Part shown: piece by piece, positions 11,502 through 22,902 of the stretch
Numbering within the stretch: the first letter of the stretch is position 1
Layout of the letters: each line of letters starts with the position of its first letter
Source: Canna indica
Taxonomy: Eukaryota; Streptophyta; Magnoliopsida; Zingiberales; Cannaceae
Length of the DNA stretch: 64,000 nt
Direction: 5' to 3'
NCBI GenBank assembly: GCA_034359265.1
Contig: CP136890.1
Span: 81,679,501-81,743,500, forward strand
Translations under genes and position numbers: made by a program
Notes under the pieces: model-generated
Told to the model about the DNA's origin: nothing
The model's input: only the letters and a program-made list of their open reading frames with translations
The model's database searches: none

Positions 11502-13082
11502 AGGAAAATGAATAATTATAACTATAGGATTTTTAATAAATTTGTCTTTCTTATTTTTATTTGAAATAATTATATATTCTAACTTTGAATTTTGTATCCA
11601 TTATATACTCCCACTACTAATATATTTGTTATATGATGATGTGGAATCTCATGTCAGCATCAAATTTTTTTTAATCCAAATTGTCATGTCATCAAAATTG
11701 ATATTGGAAAAATAATAATTTTATTTAATTAAATTATCACGTGAGCAAACATGTTATTGTAACAAATTTATCTCAAATTTTGGCCCTTGTAATAAATTTA
11801 TTCCAAACTTTGATCATTGTACTAAATTTATCATAATCTTTAATTTTTTTCCTAATCTATCTCAAACTTTAGGATTGATGACAAATCAAACTGAATACAA
11901 AACTAAAAAATCAAATTGAATAAAAAAATAAAAAAAATTAAATTAAAATTATTTTAAAAAATTAGACAATAAATAAAATATAATTATAATCTTAAATATT
12001 TAATAAATAATAATATAAGCAAAATGTCTTAGTTCCATTAGAAGTTTTAAATTTTTAATAAAATACAATAGCTGAATTGAATTAAAAATTAAAAATTTAA
12101 CAAATTAAAAAATTATTTTCAAAATTTTAAGCATTTAATAAATAATAATAATATCTAAAAAAAGATATGAGTTTTATTTCAAATTTTAAAATTTGAGATA
12201 GATTAAAGATTATAATAGAATCGTTACAATGGTCAAAGTTTGAAACAAATTTGTTACAAGAGCCAAACGTGACAATTTGTTTAAATAAAAAAATGATTTT
12301 TTTTCAACATCAATTTTGATGATGTGGCAACTTAGATTAAAAATATTTTTTTTTGATGTTGACATGACATTCCACGTCATCATATAATATATATTTTAAT
12401 AGTCAACTAAAGAAAGTATACAAAATTCAAAGTTAGAGTATACAATTATTTTAAATAAAAATAAGAGTAAATACCCAAAAAAAAATACGAACTTGGTCAT
12501 TTTCTCATTTTTAACAGGAACTTTTTCTATTAGTAAGAAAATACACCAACTTTCATTCTGTTACCACTTTTAGCACGCACTATCATTTTTGACAGATTCG
12601 ACTGATGTGACACATTAACGGCGAAGACGTGGTAATTTTATCATACGTGGATTATTATTTTATTATTTTAACCATTTTTATTATTAAAAAAAATATTATT
12701 ATTTTATTATCAAAAAAGTTTATTATTATTACTTTGTCCTGCAGAAATATAACTCGTCGACTGCAAGTCGTGAGAGATCCTCGTCGCCGCCGGAGAATGG
12801 GGAAGTAGCGTTGATGCTCCTATTCAGCATGATGTCGAGCGCTGAGGGGCTCATGAAACTTCTTGGCGAGAACCATTCTACCTTGCTTGTCGAGCATGGC
12901 CACCTTATCGGCCGACCTCTGCTCTATTTCCGACAGTCACGTTGGATCTCACCCAAAACCCAAACTCCTATCCTTCTTTCTCTCTACATCCACTCCCTCA
13001 TCAAGGCTCTCTATTGCCCTGCTCCATATGGTGTGTCTCCCTCCCACTTTCCTTCTTGCTCAAACTTTTTCTAGTTATATGG

Positions 13083-13590
13083 TGAAGTCCAGTTTGTGAT
13101 CTCAGACTTAAAGTCATGGTGGATGACCAAGTTCAGTTTGATTATGAAGCAGCTCTCCAACTATGAGATCATAGATGCCGACAATGATGAACCAGATGTC
13201 ATCCACTGCTTCCCTCGCCCCATCGTCGAGCTGAGCTACCACAAGGAGCTCGGCATCGACCCGGCGAAGACCCCTACGGGCTACTCCATCATGGAGTTCA
13301 AGGAGGCGTTGAGGAAGGCGTATGGGCAGGAGCAGGCGAGGGTGATGCCGCGGGGGGACCAGTGGGACATATAACAGAAGCCACTGCTGTTGATCATAAC
13401 ACGGAAGAAGACGAGGGTTTTCCTAAACGAGAGGGGAATGACAGACATGGCAATGAGTTTGGGCTTCAACGTGCGTGTGACTGAGCCCAACAGCTCCACC
13501 GACCTCGCCAAGTTCGTGAGGTTGGTGAACTTCGTCAATGTGATGATCGGCGTCCATGGCGCCGAGCTCACCAATATGGTGTTCCTCTTG
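13083..13590 (+). pseudogene. captured GT61 glycosyltransferase fragment
   Basis: Fragment of a glycosyltransferase family 61 gene (plant Golgi enzymes that add xylose or arabinose to xylan or glycoproteins). Motifs in order: GEVQFVISDLKSWWMTKF, VIHCFPRPIVELSYHKELG, IDPAKTPTGYSIMEF, ITRKKTRVFLNERGMTDMAM, and the conserved late motif IGVHGAELTNMVFL. A TAA at 13372-13374 interrupts the frame before the ITRKKTR segment. The 5' edge shows an intron-like pyrimidine tract ending in tttttctag, so capture was from genomic DNA. The C-terminal end of the domain is absent, so the fragment cannot make an active enzyme. Confidence 0.88.
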
Positions 13591-13596
13591 GTCGCG

Positions 13597-13790
13597 GCGA
13601 GCCCGTTGGGGAGGGACACGAATAGTAACCGATCGTCGACGACAGCGACAACGCGGGAGGCAGGGCGACAGTGTACGTAGTCCGGCGTGGCCACAGTGAC
13701 CTCGAATCCACGTGCATGGAGGGTGTGAGCGAGCTGCATCATGGGCGTGAAATGGTCTTGTACAACAAAGGGGATGAGAATGACAAATTA
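13597..13790 (-). pseudogene. captured UDP-glycosyltransferase (UGT) N-terminal fragment
   Basis: On the minus strand it reads a UGT family 1 N-terminal motif: ILIPFVVQDHFTPMMQLAHT, then LHARGFEVTVATPDYVH and later LLFVSLPNGLA. In intact plant UGTs this region is the start of the acceptor-binding domain, normally PxPxQGHVxPM; here GH of the motif reads DH. It lies opposite in orientation to the GT61 fragment and abuts it at about 13591-13596. No C-terminal PSPG box is present, so it is only a fragment. Confidence 0.82.
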
Positions 13791-14078
13791 CAAATTTACC
13801 CCTTGTCGCTTCATATAGGTCTAAGGGAAAAATTGTAATATAGGCCACGTAGGATAGTCACTTGCCACGTCTTCGCCGTTAACGTGTCACATCAGTCGAA
13901 TCCATCAAAAATGACGATGCGTGCTAAAAGTGGTAACAGAATGAAACTTTATGTATTTCCTTACTAATAGAAAAAAAATTGTTAAAAATGAGAAAACGGT
14001 CAAAGTTCGTATTTTTTTATGTATTTACTCTAAAAATAATGGACAGATTTATTTTTTAGGGTATTAATTAATTTTCCC

Positions 14079-16503
14079 AATTTAAAATGGACATTGAGGC
14101 AATCATGAACTCTAATGATTTGTCTTCTTCTAATATTGAAAATTTAACCCCATTAGTGGCAAAGATAACATCTTTGGTGAAGGCAGTGGGATGCCCTTGA
14201 AAATCCAATCACTAATAATCAAACTGAAACATAAATGAAGATGTTAAGAGGACTGAGGAGAATATGTGCTCAAGATTTTCTACGTATTTATTTAATTAAT
14301 GAAGCTATTGATATGATGTTCCTTCAAGAAACGCATCTCTCTAAAATTGATAGCTTAAATTTTTATTAAATCTCATGAAAAAAATTGGAATGGTGTTGCG
14401 GTAAAGGGTAGATGGGGCTCTAGTTGTTCGACTCTTTTTTGGAAAATGCATTCTACTATGGTTCAGTAATATCTAAATCTAAGTTTATGCTTAATGGGAT
14501 TGTTCAATTTTATATAATAATCTTCCTTGGTTGTTTAATATTTCTTGGTTTATGATTGAATATTTTAACGGTATAATTAATGAAAAAGATAAATTTTATG
14601 GTGCAAGTTTTATCCTAAATAAAAAAAAATTACTTTGAGAAAATGTATCTCCAACTGTGATTTTATGGATCTTGGTTTTACTAATTCTAATTATACTTGA
14701 TGTAGTAATAAGAACAATCATAGAATTCTTATTAGGCTTTTGCCAATGCTAACTAGCGTCATTATTTTGGCAATTTTAAAATAAATCATCTTTCTAGAAT
14801 TGTCTCTTATCATTGCCCTATTATTGTTGATATTAAATTATCAACTAAACCAAATCACAATAGATTTAGACTTCAAAACTTTTGGATAATGTATTCTCAA
14901 GTTAAAGAAATTGTGGTCAATTGTGGATAGCACAGTTGGTGACAACATGTTGAACGTTGTCTAGAGATCTAGGGTTAGAATTCTAGTATGATCATATATT
15001 ATGATTTTCTATCTTTGTTTTTAAAAAAAGAGTTTAAAAAATTGTTGTTCATAAATTGTGTAATAATATTGATAGATCCCCTTGATTTGATCTCTAAAAA
15101 GATAAGCATCCTTAAAGGTAAATTGGAATAAACTCTGTTTAGAAAAAATTGAGAAAAATCTTGCTGAGGTAAATACCTTAATTAAAGAATTAAAAATGAA
15201 GGATGGAAATATAGGCATGCATGATTCCACTAATTAAGCCTGCTTGCCTTTATAAGAGGGCTTATGCCCATAACAGACAATTGAACATTAAATTGATAAG
15301 TATGAGTAAAATTAAGTGGATTCATAAAGTTATGGTCTTATTATTACCAAAATCTTGTTAAACTCGGAAGAAGAGAAAAAAATGATCTCTTGCATTAAAG
15401 TAGACAATGGTTGTTATTTCTTTAATGATGATATTAGTGATTGTTTGTTAACTTCTATTAAAAGTTATGGTCTTATTAAGACCCTAATTTTTTCAACAAC
15501 ATGTACCGTCCAAACATGAACAAATTAGATGATACCGCTCATAATGCTTTAAATGCTGAATTTACTCTTGATGAAATTTTTATTGTTGTAAACTCTTTGG
15601 GCTCTGGGAATAGGCTTGGGCCTAATGGATCCATTGGAACATTGTTTCTACCACTTTCATATATGCTTTCAAGTATTTTCATGCTAATATTGTTATCCCT
15701 CGTAACTGGAATGATACTAATTTAGTCATTATTCCTAAAATTGCAAATCCCAATTCTCTTAAGGATTTTAGATCTATTGCATTATGTAATGCTTCTTATA
15801 GAATTTCAGCTAAAATTTTAGTCAATATAATGAAGTTATATCTAAATGATTTGATTTTCCTAATCTATCTGCATTTATTTCGGGTCACTTCATTCATGAT
15901 AATATCCTGATTGCTTAAGAGATTATTCATTCTATAAATATGTCTAAAGGCAAGAATTCAATTATAATGATTAATATAAATTTTAAAAAAAAACTGGTAA
16001 AATTTCTTGCAGTTTTGGTAGAAATATGCTGAGCATCCTCAATTTTTCTTCTAAATTTATTAATTGAGTTTTTAGCTATATTTTTTATTGTTAATTATAC
16101 ATGTTGCATTAATGGTTGTACTTTTAAGCAATTTGAGGGGACACGTGGTATTAGACATGACCCTATCTCTTCCTATCTATATATCATTATTAGTCACCCA
16201 CTCTCTATGATACTTAACCAAGTTGGATCTGGTCGTTAGATAAATTTTTTTTAAAATTGAATAATCTATGACTATTAATTACTCGATGTATGCTGATGAT
16301 ATTCTTCACCTTTTTAGAGCCAATGATAGATCAATCAAAAATTGTTAGATATATTTGATCAATATAAAAAAATGACTAATCAGAATATTAATCTCGCTAA
16401 ATTTGAGATTTTCTTTCCATATTCTATTAATACTATCACTAGGACTAGAATTTCTAGTAGATTTAATATGAAAATTGATAAATTTTTTATAAAATATCTT
16501 GGT
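14079..16503 (+). pseudogene. LINE piece 3: endonuclease and reverse transcriptase
   Basis: After the end of ORF1, the ORF2 endonuclease begins near 14238 (MLRGLRRICAQDF, then IDMMFLQETHLSKIDSL, with the catalytic-site QET motif). RT follows: FTLDEIFIVVNSLGSGNRLG (about 15560), then NLVIIPKIANPNSLKDFRSI and ALCNASYRISAKILVNIM (about 15720-15835), and the catalytic box as MYADDILH (YADD at 16289-16300). Many stops and frameshifts show it is dead. The piece ends in KYLG, where a gypsy-like solo LTR is inserted; the next piece resumes with GTLIGPK. Confidence 0.88.
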
Positions 16504-18320
16504 TGTCACACGCCATCTTAGAGTCACATGACCGGCCAGGGTATACGTGTCTATACCCCGCAGTCTATCCTATGCACATGCCCACTCATAATAAAACATA
16601 GCGAAAATACGTGATAGTTTTATTATAAGAGATAAAACAAATTAGTTTCCATTTTCATTTTAAATGGGTAAAGTTCAGCAAACCAAATAGAGTGCAGAAA
16701 TAAATAAAAAGTTTTCCAAATTTTCTCAAGAAACATAGTCTGAAATAAAATATAAGAATGTCCCAGAGAACTACAACTCCAAGAACACTAAAATACCAAG
16801 TGCATGATCAAATACTACAAGACTCGACTATGACCCCTAACTAGGACTGCTATGAGATCAATGTAGCTCATCTGCCCTCCAGCCGCATGAAGTGCTCTAG
16901 CCGCATGAAGTGCTCCAGCCCATCTCACTGGTCAGGTTCTGCAAAAAGAAACATAAAGAAAATGAGGATGAGTCCAAAGGAACTCAGTGAGCGGTTCTAC
17001 CAACCCCTACCACAAAAAGTAAACCAACCACAAGATAATGGACGTATGTGCTTGTCTCATACAAGAAAAATGCAAGGCTGATGGTATGACTAACTAATCG
17101 GCCACTTGGTCCTCTCACGCCTACCCATGCCATAAGGCATTCAAATCACACATAAGGATTATGAGGATAATCGGGATTTACTCATCCGAACTTATCCCAT
17201 ATTCACACTCTTAAAGAGAAATATACGGGAATAATTGAGATTTGCCTATTCGAACTTATTCCTTTAAGAAACGAGAATAATCGAGATTTACCCATCCAAC
17301 CTTTCAGGCCCAAGACCACAACCTGACTCCTACCCGAGCCTCTCCGTCATTCGTAAAAGATATGACGTTAACAAAACCTAAGTCAAGTGTCTTCCACAGT
17401 GTCCTAGGGGTGTTCTTACTGTGAAAAGTACTGCAACACACTATGCCCATTCCTGACTCCCCAAACCCGCAATGCCATCAACCCATGAGGTTTTGTTTCA
17501 CACATTTAAATTCTTGTTGGCTCTTAAACAGTTTATTCTGCACATTGAATTTTAATTCTACAATTAAAATTTAAATTCCCGAAATTAGATTTTATTTTAG
17601 GGGTTTTATTTTCAACCAACTATTTGAGCCCAATTCTGGTGTACCCAAGCCGAATCTAGTTTCCAGAGTATGTCCTATGATTCCAGACTATATTTTCTGG
17701 TTAAAATAATAGGTCATACGACTATATTCAGTAAACACCACGCATCATAACAACAATTACAAATCTCAACATCATAATGATAATCCAGCATGACAAAATA
17801 ATTAATCCGAAAATCACAGTAATAATCATCTCAAAATATTACCAAACTAGATTACAATCATCCCAAACAACAATTAAAAATGTCTATATTCTAAACATAA
17901 ATTAGCATGCTTCAAATCCTTACACCAACTTTAAGATTCATGCTTCATAAATCAAGAATAATCAAGAACATAAATCATGTCGTCAAGAACCAAATTTTTC
18001 TCATGAAACATAACATGCTGAGATTCGTGATTTTAACATTTAGCAAGACTTATCATCAAAATAACATAACAAGATTTATCACCAAGAAGCTAAATCTCAT
18101 TAAACCCAATATCTCTATTAGGCAATTTCACAAACACCTTGAGGGCATTCCATTACCCACCTTGGCCGAGCACCCCTAGAACAATCCTAGGGCTGCCGCT
18201 CCACAAAGGGTTACTCGGGTCTCCTCTACCATGGCAACAAACGAAAACGATGAGAAATCCTGATTTAAATGGTAAATCGACAAAACTTCTTAAGTTTCAA
18301 AGAACGGCCCAAGAACACGA

Positions 18321-19699
18321 TGTTGGTGAAATGGCCACACTAGATAGGGGTGAATAGTGTGCTATCTAAATCATTTTGCATAATTTTGATTTTAATCTTT
18401 TCTTAAACTACTTACGCAATTCACAAATTCGAATAACAAATGTAAACAATAAATATGACAATTAATCAAACACAAGAGAGACAACGCTAACACAATGATT
18501 TATAGTGGTGTAACCACCAACTCAAGCAACCTAGCACTCTAGGTTTACACCAATGATATACAATAAAAATAAATCACAAAATATACAAAAAATGGAGCAA
18601 ATAAATAATACAATAAAATACTTAGCTTCAAAGAAAACTCCCTAGTCCTCTTGATGCCTTAAGATAATGAATCGGTGAAGCTTGAAGGCTAAATCAATGT
18701 GTGGAGATCAAAACTAGGGTTCTTGCAACGATGGCTCAACGAAAGCTTGTAGAGATGCTTAGGATCACACTTTGAGGCTTGGAAACATCAATGGTAGGCT
18801 AGAAATGAGTTTGGGATGGGTATTTATAACCCCCCAAACACCAAGGCTCGTCAACGAGCGTTTTTCTGCCCGTTGGCGATGCCCGATCGCTTGCCGATCA
18901 ATCGTCGGTCGACCGAGCGAGCGATCAAAGGCCTACTTCTCATTTCGGGCATCATTCAGTCGACCGAAATACCTTCTCCGTCTGCCAGTCAACCAGTCGG
19001 TCGATCGAACCTGGGCAGGGCAGACTGCTTGGTTAGGCTAGTTTTTCTGCTTGTTTGCTCGTTTTTGGATTCTGTCTTCGCTAAGTCTACTTATATAACA
19101 TTTACTAACTTTAAAACATAAATTTTATATAAGGATTACCCCCATTTGGATTCAATAAAAATATCTAAAAAATCAAAATCCTTAAGAATCAAAATCTAAC
19201 TTTTGGGGTCTAGTACAAATTTCCGAAAAATGGAAATTTTCTAATCTTTTGGGTCAAATATGGGTAGACTAAAGGCTTCCAAAATTTTTTTTAAAATACA
19301 TCGTTATCTAGTTTTTACTTTTTACCTAAGGAGCAATTACCAACATTTTTTGTGTCAAGAAATATCTAGGTTATATAGCCCTCCAAGGAGCTCCCTAGGC
19401 TTAAGTGAATTTCAGGGTCATTTTTTCATGTTTTGGGGTTCGGGTTTGATTTTTGGGTTCTTATGCATCATGATGATGATTTACAATATAAACTAGACAT
19501 CCTAGACCTAAACTTTAACTTTCCGAAGAATCCCGAGCATCGACGAGCGTCCTTGCCGATTTCTCTAATTTTTCCGATCGCAAACGTTGTGCGCTAATCG
19601 ACTTGGAATCTGAAAGTATTTCTCAATGAAACCATTAGTTCTATGTTTGTTATTATCAAAACCGAAATTAAGACCAAGATTGAAAACCTTAGGCCAATA
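18321..19699 (-). mobile_element. solo LTR B (1379 bp), nested in the gypsy-like LTR
   Basis: Minus-strand ends are TATTGGCCTAAGG (a TG to TA change at the first dinucleotide) and CATTTCACCAACA. A perfect 5-bp target duplication, CACGA, flanks it at 18316-18320 and 19700-19704. It is the longer copy of the family of solo LTR A: both share the blocks around tcttaatctcggttttgat, ggagctccctaggctt and caataaaaatatctaaaaaatc. A TATA box (TTATAAATACCC) lies inside. No coding region belongs to it. Confidence 0.92.
18820..18829 (-). promoter_or_regulatory. TATA box in solo LTR B
   Basis: Minus-strand TTATAAATAC lies about 870 bp into the LTR, followed by a short downstream part. This segment is missing from solo LTR A because of its internal deletion. 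Confidence 0.5.
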
Positions 19700-20321
19700 C
19701 ACGAGAAACCAGAAAGGAAAAAAAAACAAAGATGATCCGCTCACATGATTAGGAAGAAGAAAAGAAGGATTTTCCAATCGGTGGCCTCCGAATCCGGCCA
19801 CAACCACATGGCGGCGGGTCGGCTCCAAGAGAGGGGAAGAGGGGGAAAGGGAGAGGGAGACGGCTTGGCTTCCAAGAGAGGGGGAGAGGGGCAGCGGCTA
19901 AACGGCTTGCGACTCCTCTCTCTCTTGACAGCTTGTGCGGCTCCAACAAGGAGCCGCATGGCCTATGGGAGGGTGGGGTGGGGGGAGGGAGGGGGGGGGG
20001 TTATAATCCCCTCCCAAATCCTATTTACAATCCTCCCCTCTTTTAATCTGCATCCACCTCAAGCCCGGATTCAAACCCGCTAACTCCTTAACCCAAACTA
20101 ACCCTATGCTCAACATAAACATCATAATTATGCTCAAGCACATGCATTAAAAATTTATTGTCAAGTAAAGAAAATATAAAAATTTATATTTCTACTTACC
20201 CTAGCTCTCAAACTCGCATTGAACCATGAGTCGACTCAACTCGACCTCGAATCAGCCCGCTAGATTGGCAAACAAATAAAAACGAATAATAATAATTAAC
20301 CCTAATATCTCTGGTATTACA

Positions 20322-20394
20322 TTGGCACTTTAATCGGTCCTAAAATACTCCTTGTTAGCAACTTTAACTATTTAATTGATAGGATTAATACTGA
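20322..20394 (+). pseudogene. LINE piece 4: short RT segment
   Basis: 73 bp of LINE between the gypsy-like solo LTR and the PIF/Harbinger-type element. It reads GTLIGPKILLV, then FNYLIDRINT, continuing KYLG of piece 3 and leading into KMNGWRRSCLSQ of piece 5. Confidence 0.75.
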
Positions 20395-22902
20395 GGGCCC
20401 GTTTGGTTCGCAAATTATCTGTTACAAGACACTAGACAAGGACAATGACAGAACACCATGTGTCTTGGGATAGTAGCTATATCATGTTTATTTCGTCAAG
20501 AACAAGATACGACATCCAATCCCGTCTTGCGTTTGGTTCGCTAAAACACAGTCCTGTACAAAATAAAATAATCAAAATACCCTTACATATTTTTAATGCT
20601 GAAATTCAATTTTATACATAAAAATCCATCACCTGCGTCTTTATACATAAAATTCAATTTTATAAATATCATTCATTATTTTGTCAAATTCAATTTTGCC
20701 TGATTCATTCTCTCCTTGAAATCCTCCTTTCGATAAACCTGATATTGATATTCCAATATCACATGGTTGCGACCCATCAAGCATATATTTACTTTGAATT
20801 ATTTCATACGCCCTTCGACTTATCTATGCAGAACAATGCAGTAGTTATTTTATGTGCAAATCATATTTGTAATTGATTGCAAGAGAACATATTAATAAAG
20901 AGAAAACACATAAGCCATAAGAACAAAAATCCCATTTTATTGACAACACGCTCAGCAAATCAAAAACTTTAGCATACATAGTGACAACAGATGGACACTT
21001 CAGTCAAAATTAAGCTCAGTTAAACTGAAACATTCATGGAGGTGCCACTTGTTTGTACAGAAAAGTTATACAACATCTAAATTCTAACTAATCAAATATA
21101 AGAATAATATGTAGGAACAAGAGGAAGTGACATCTAGAGCTGATAGTTAGGATCAAATGCATGCCAAGATATCTTTCCATCACGGTCCCTCTTGATGACA
21201 TAAACCCATTCCTTTGCCATCCCAAGCTTTTATCTGAGAGAGTAAAAGTAATTTCCAGACGAAAGTCTGTTCCATCTTTTGCTGAATCAAACAAGCAATG
21301 GCAAGATCATCAGGAAGCCCAGGTAACAAGGGTGCCTGGTTTCTGCTCCTCTCTTTGTGTGAGTTCCTCAATCTTGGTCCATTGGGTATAATTTCATGTT
21401 GAAGGCATAATTTACCTCCAGGAACAAATTTTCTTGCTCCCACTACAGTTTTCAAACCAGCATCTACTCTACAATAGCATGACACAAAATCAACCTGCAA
21501 ATTGCATGTTAAGGCTTCAAATTGAGAACTAAAGATGGTAGAGAAAAAAAAATCTCAGTGAAGAAACCTTGAAAGCATGACGAGGCTTGCATCCCATTAA
21601 CTGCAAATCTCATGTCTTCTTATAGCAGACATGAAACCATTCACCTCAAACTGTCACATACACCATTATCCTAGATTTCTACCTATTCATACTTTCATAC
21701 AGCCATGAAACCAAGCAAAAGATGCTTATTTCTATATCCTTAACTATTTGTTGCGGATTGAAGCTGGTAGGACTAGATCAGATGTGAAATATCAAGAATA
21801 ACTTTGTAAATTGCAAAGCATTAACTGCACGACATCAAGCATGAAGAAAAAGTATACAATCAAGCAACAAGTCAAACAATCATTAACTTCACAACATCAA
21901 CAAGTAAATTGCAAACCATTAATTGCACGACATCAACAAGTCAAACAATCAAGCATGAAGAATAAGTAGAAATCAGATATCAACAAGTCAAACAATAAGA
22001 GTTGCGATAAAAATCAGAGAGAGACGAAGGAGATCAGAGAGAGGCAAGAGACATCAACAAGAGAAATCAGAGAGAGGCGAAGCATTATGTGCTTCACATT
22101 GGAAGTGACATATATCCATGTCAAACATGGAAAATCAACAAGAGAAATCAACAAGTCAAACAATCATTAACTGCGACAGAAATCAGAGAGAGGCGAGAGA
22201 AATCAGCTTCGACAGAAATCAAAGCTACGATAAATCGTCGGAGATTGCCGATTGCTTGTCGATCGAGGGGTCCTTAGCGGAGAAATCGTCAGTAGGAGCA
22301 AAGGATACCGTCAATGCCAAAATCGAACGATCTGGAGCTCGACGCGGCAGCCCGGCCAAAGGATCCACCCGACGACATGGGAGCAGAGATCGAGGCGGAG
22401 GGGGGAATCCGCTGATGTTGAAGACGAAGATGATGATGATGAATCCGCCGGTTTCGACGAGGAGGTGAGGCGGCGGCGTACAAGGTGGGGCCAGGGGAGG
22501 ATGGGGTCGAGTTGGAGCCCGACGAACAATGTGCTGACGCAAGCAAAGAGGAAGAGGGGCAAAAGGAGGAGCCTAGAAGGGATGCGGGCGAAGCCAAGGA
22601 GGCGGCAATAGGGCCGGGCGGCCTTCTTGAGCGGCGAGAGGCGAGAGCTGTGGGCGAGAGCGATAGATGTTGGCTAGGGATAGAGAGACTCGTGTTTAGT
22701 CAATGGCATTGAGGCATTTTTCCCTCAATATCCTCGGCCCTATTTTGGTGTGCCGAGAATTTTCTCGGTACACTAAAAGGGCCCAAAATTCTATCCCGAA
22801 TAAGATTTAAAATCATGTCCCTCATCAATTTTGTAAAATAAACTGGGGACAAGAGCCGAAATCCAGTCAAGTTCCCCATTTTTTAACGTAACAAACATGC
22901 TC
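20395..22902. mobile_element. non-autonomous PIF/Harbinger-type element with captured gene fragment (2508 bp)
   Basis: The left end is GGGCCCGTTTGGTTCGC; the right end, reverse-complemented, is GAGCATGTTTGTTACGTT, an imperfect TIR of PIF/Harbinger type. Flanking trinucleotides are TGA (20392-20394) and TAA (22903-22905); the LINE frame supports TAA as the original site. Removing the insert restores the LINE reading INTKMNGWRRSC. No transposase is recognised. The element contains an F-box/kelch exon fragment and, at about 22220-22720, a GC-rich part with overlapping open frames on both strands that I do not recognise. Confidence 0.72.
21137..21494 (-). pseudogene. captured F-box/kelch-repeat gene fragment
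   Basis: Minus-strand fragment of a plant F-box/kelch-repeat gene (similar to the At1g67480 type; F-box proteins are substrate receptors of SCF ubiquitin ligases). Readable motifs: GARKFVPGGKLCLQ, the F-box start LLPGLPDDLAIACLI, then RWNRLSSGNYFYSLR and KLGMAKEWVYVIKRDRDGK, ISWHAFDPNYQL. About 40 bp inside the F-box are missing, with a frame change, and a TAA lies between YFYSLR and KLGM. The 5' edge is preceded by ttgcag, an intact intron acceptor, so capture was from genomic DNA. The kelch repeats are absent. Confidence 0.88.

Larger units (their letters stand above)
12465..14030. mobile_element. Pack-MULE carrying two glycosyltransferase gene fragments (1566 bp)
   Basis: Terminal inverted repeats of about 190 bp begin GAGTAAATAC on each end and include the shared landmarks ttagcacgca, cgactgatgtgacac and ttaacggcgaagacgtgg. 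A perfect 9-bp target duplication, TAAAAATAA, flanks it (12456-12464 and 14031-14039). The interior is much more GC-rich than the surroundings and contains fragments of host genes: a GT61-type gene on the plus strand and a UDP-glycosyltransferase N-terminus on the minus strand. The part at about 12735-13030 is also GC-rich and gene-like but I do not recognise it. No transposase is present, so the element is non-autonomous. Confidence 0.92.
11502..14078. mobile_element. Mutator-like long-TIR element (about 1 kb without its nested insert)
   Basis: Long terminal inverted repeats are readable for about 300 bp. The left arm runs AGGAAAATGAATAATTATAACTATAGG and on through taactttgaattttgtat; the right arm, reverse-complemented, runs GGGAAAATTAATTAATACCC and on through the same landmarks (dgtggaat, tcatgtcagcatc). 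Flanking 9-bp sequences attttaaaa (11493-11501) and aatttaaaa (14079-14087) match at 8 of 9 positions, the size expected for Mutator-like elements. There is no coding sequence of its own. A Pack-MULE is inserted 48 bp from its right end. It interrupts the LINE at the ORF1 end. Confidence 0.75.
16504..20321 (-). mobile_element. Ty3/gypsy-like solo LTR (about 2.4 kb without its nested LTR)
   Basis: Read on the minus strand it starts TGTAATACCAGAGATATTAGG and ends ATGGCGTGTGACA, with ends of the kind seen in plant chromovirus LTRs. Flanks are ttggt (16499-16503) and ttggc (20322-20326), a 5-bp target duplication with one mismatch. Removing it rejoins the LINE RT as KYLGTLIGPK. No internal domains are seen, so it is a solo LTR or another TG...CA-ended non-autonomous element. 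It includes a G-rich tract at 19968-20000. It is itself split by solo LTR B. Confidence 0.65.

Noticed and set aside
19745..20083. 112-codon plus-strand and overlapping minus-strand frames
   Set aside because: They lie inside the gypsy-like LTR and come from G/C-rich simple sequence around 19830-20000.
22225..22720. several overlapping frames of 75-119 codons
   Set aside because: Low-complexity Arg/Ser/Pro-rich frames on both strands inside a PIF-type element; none shows a recognisable domain.
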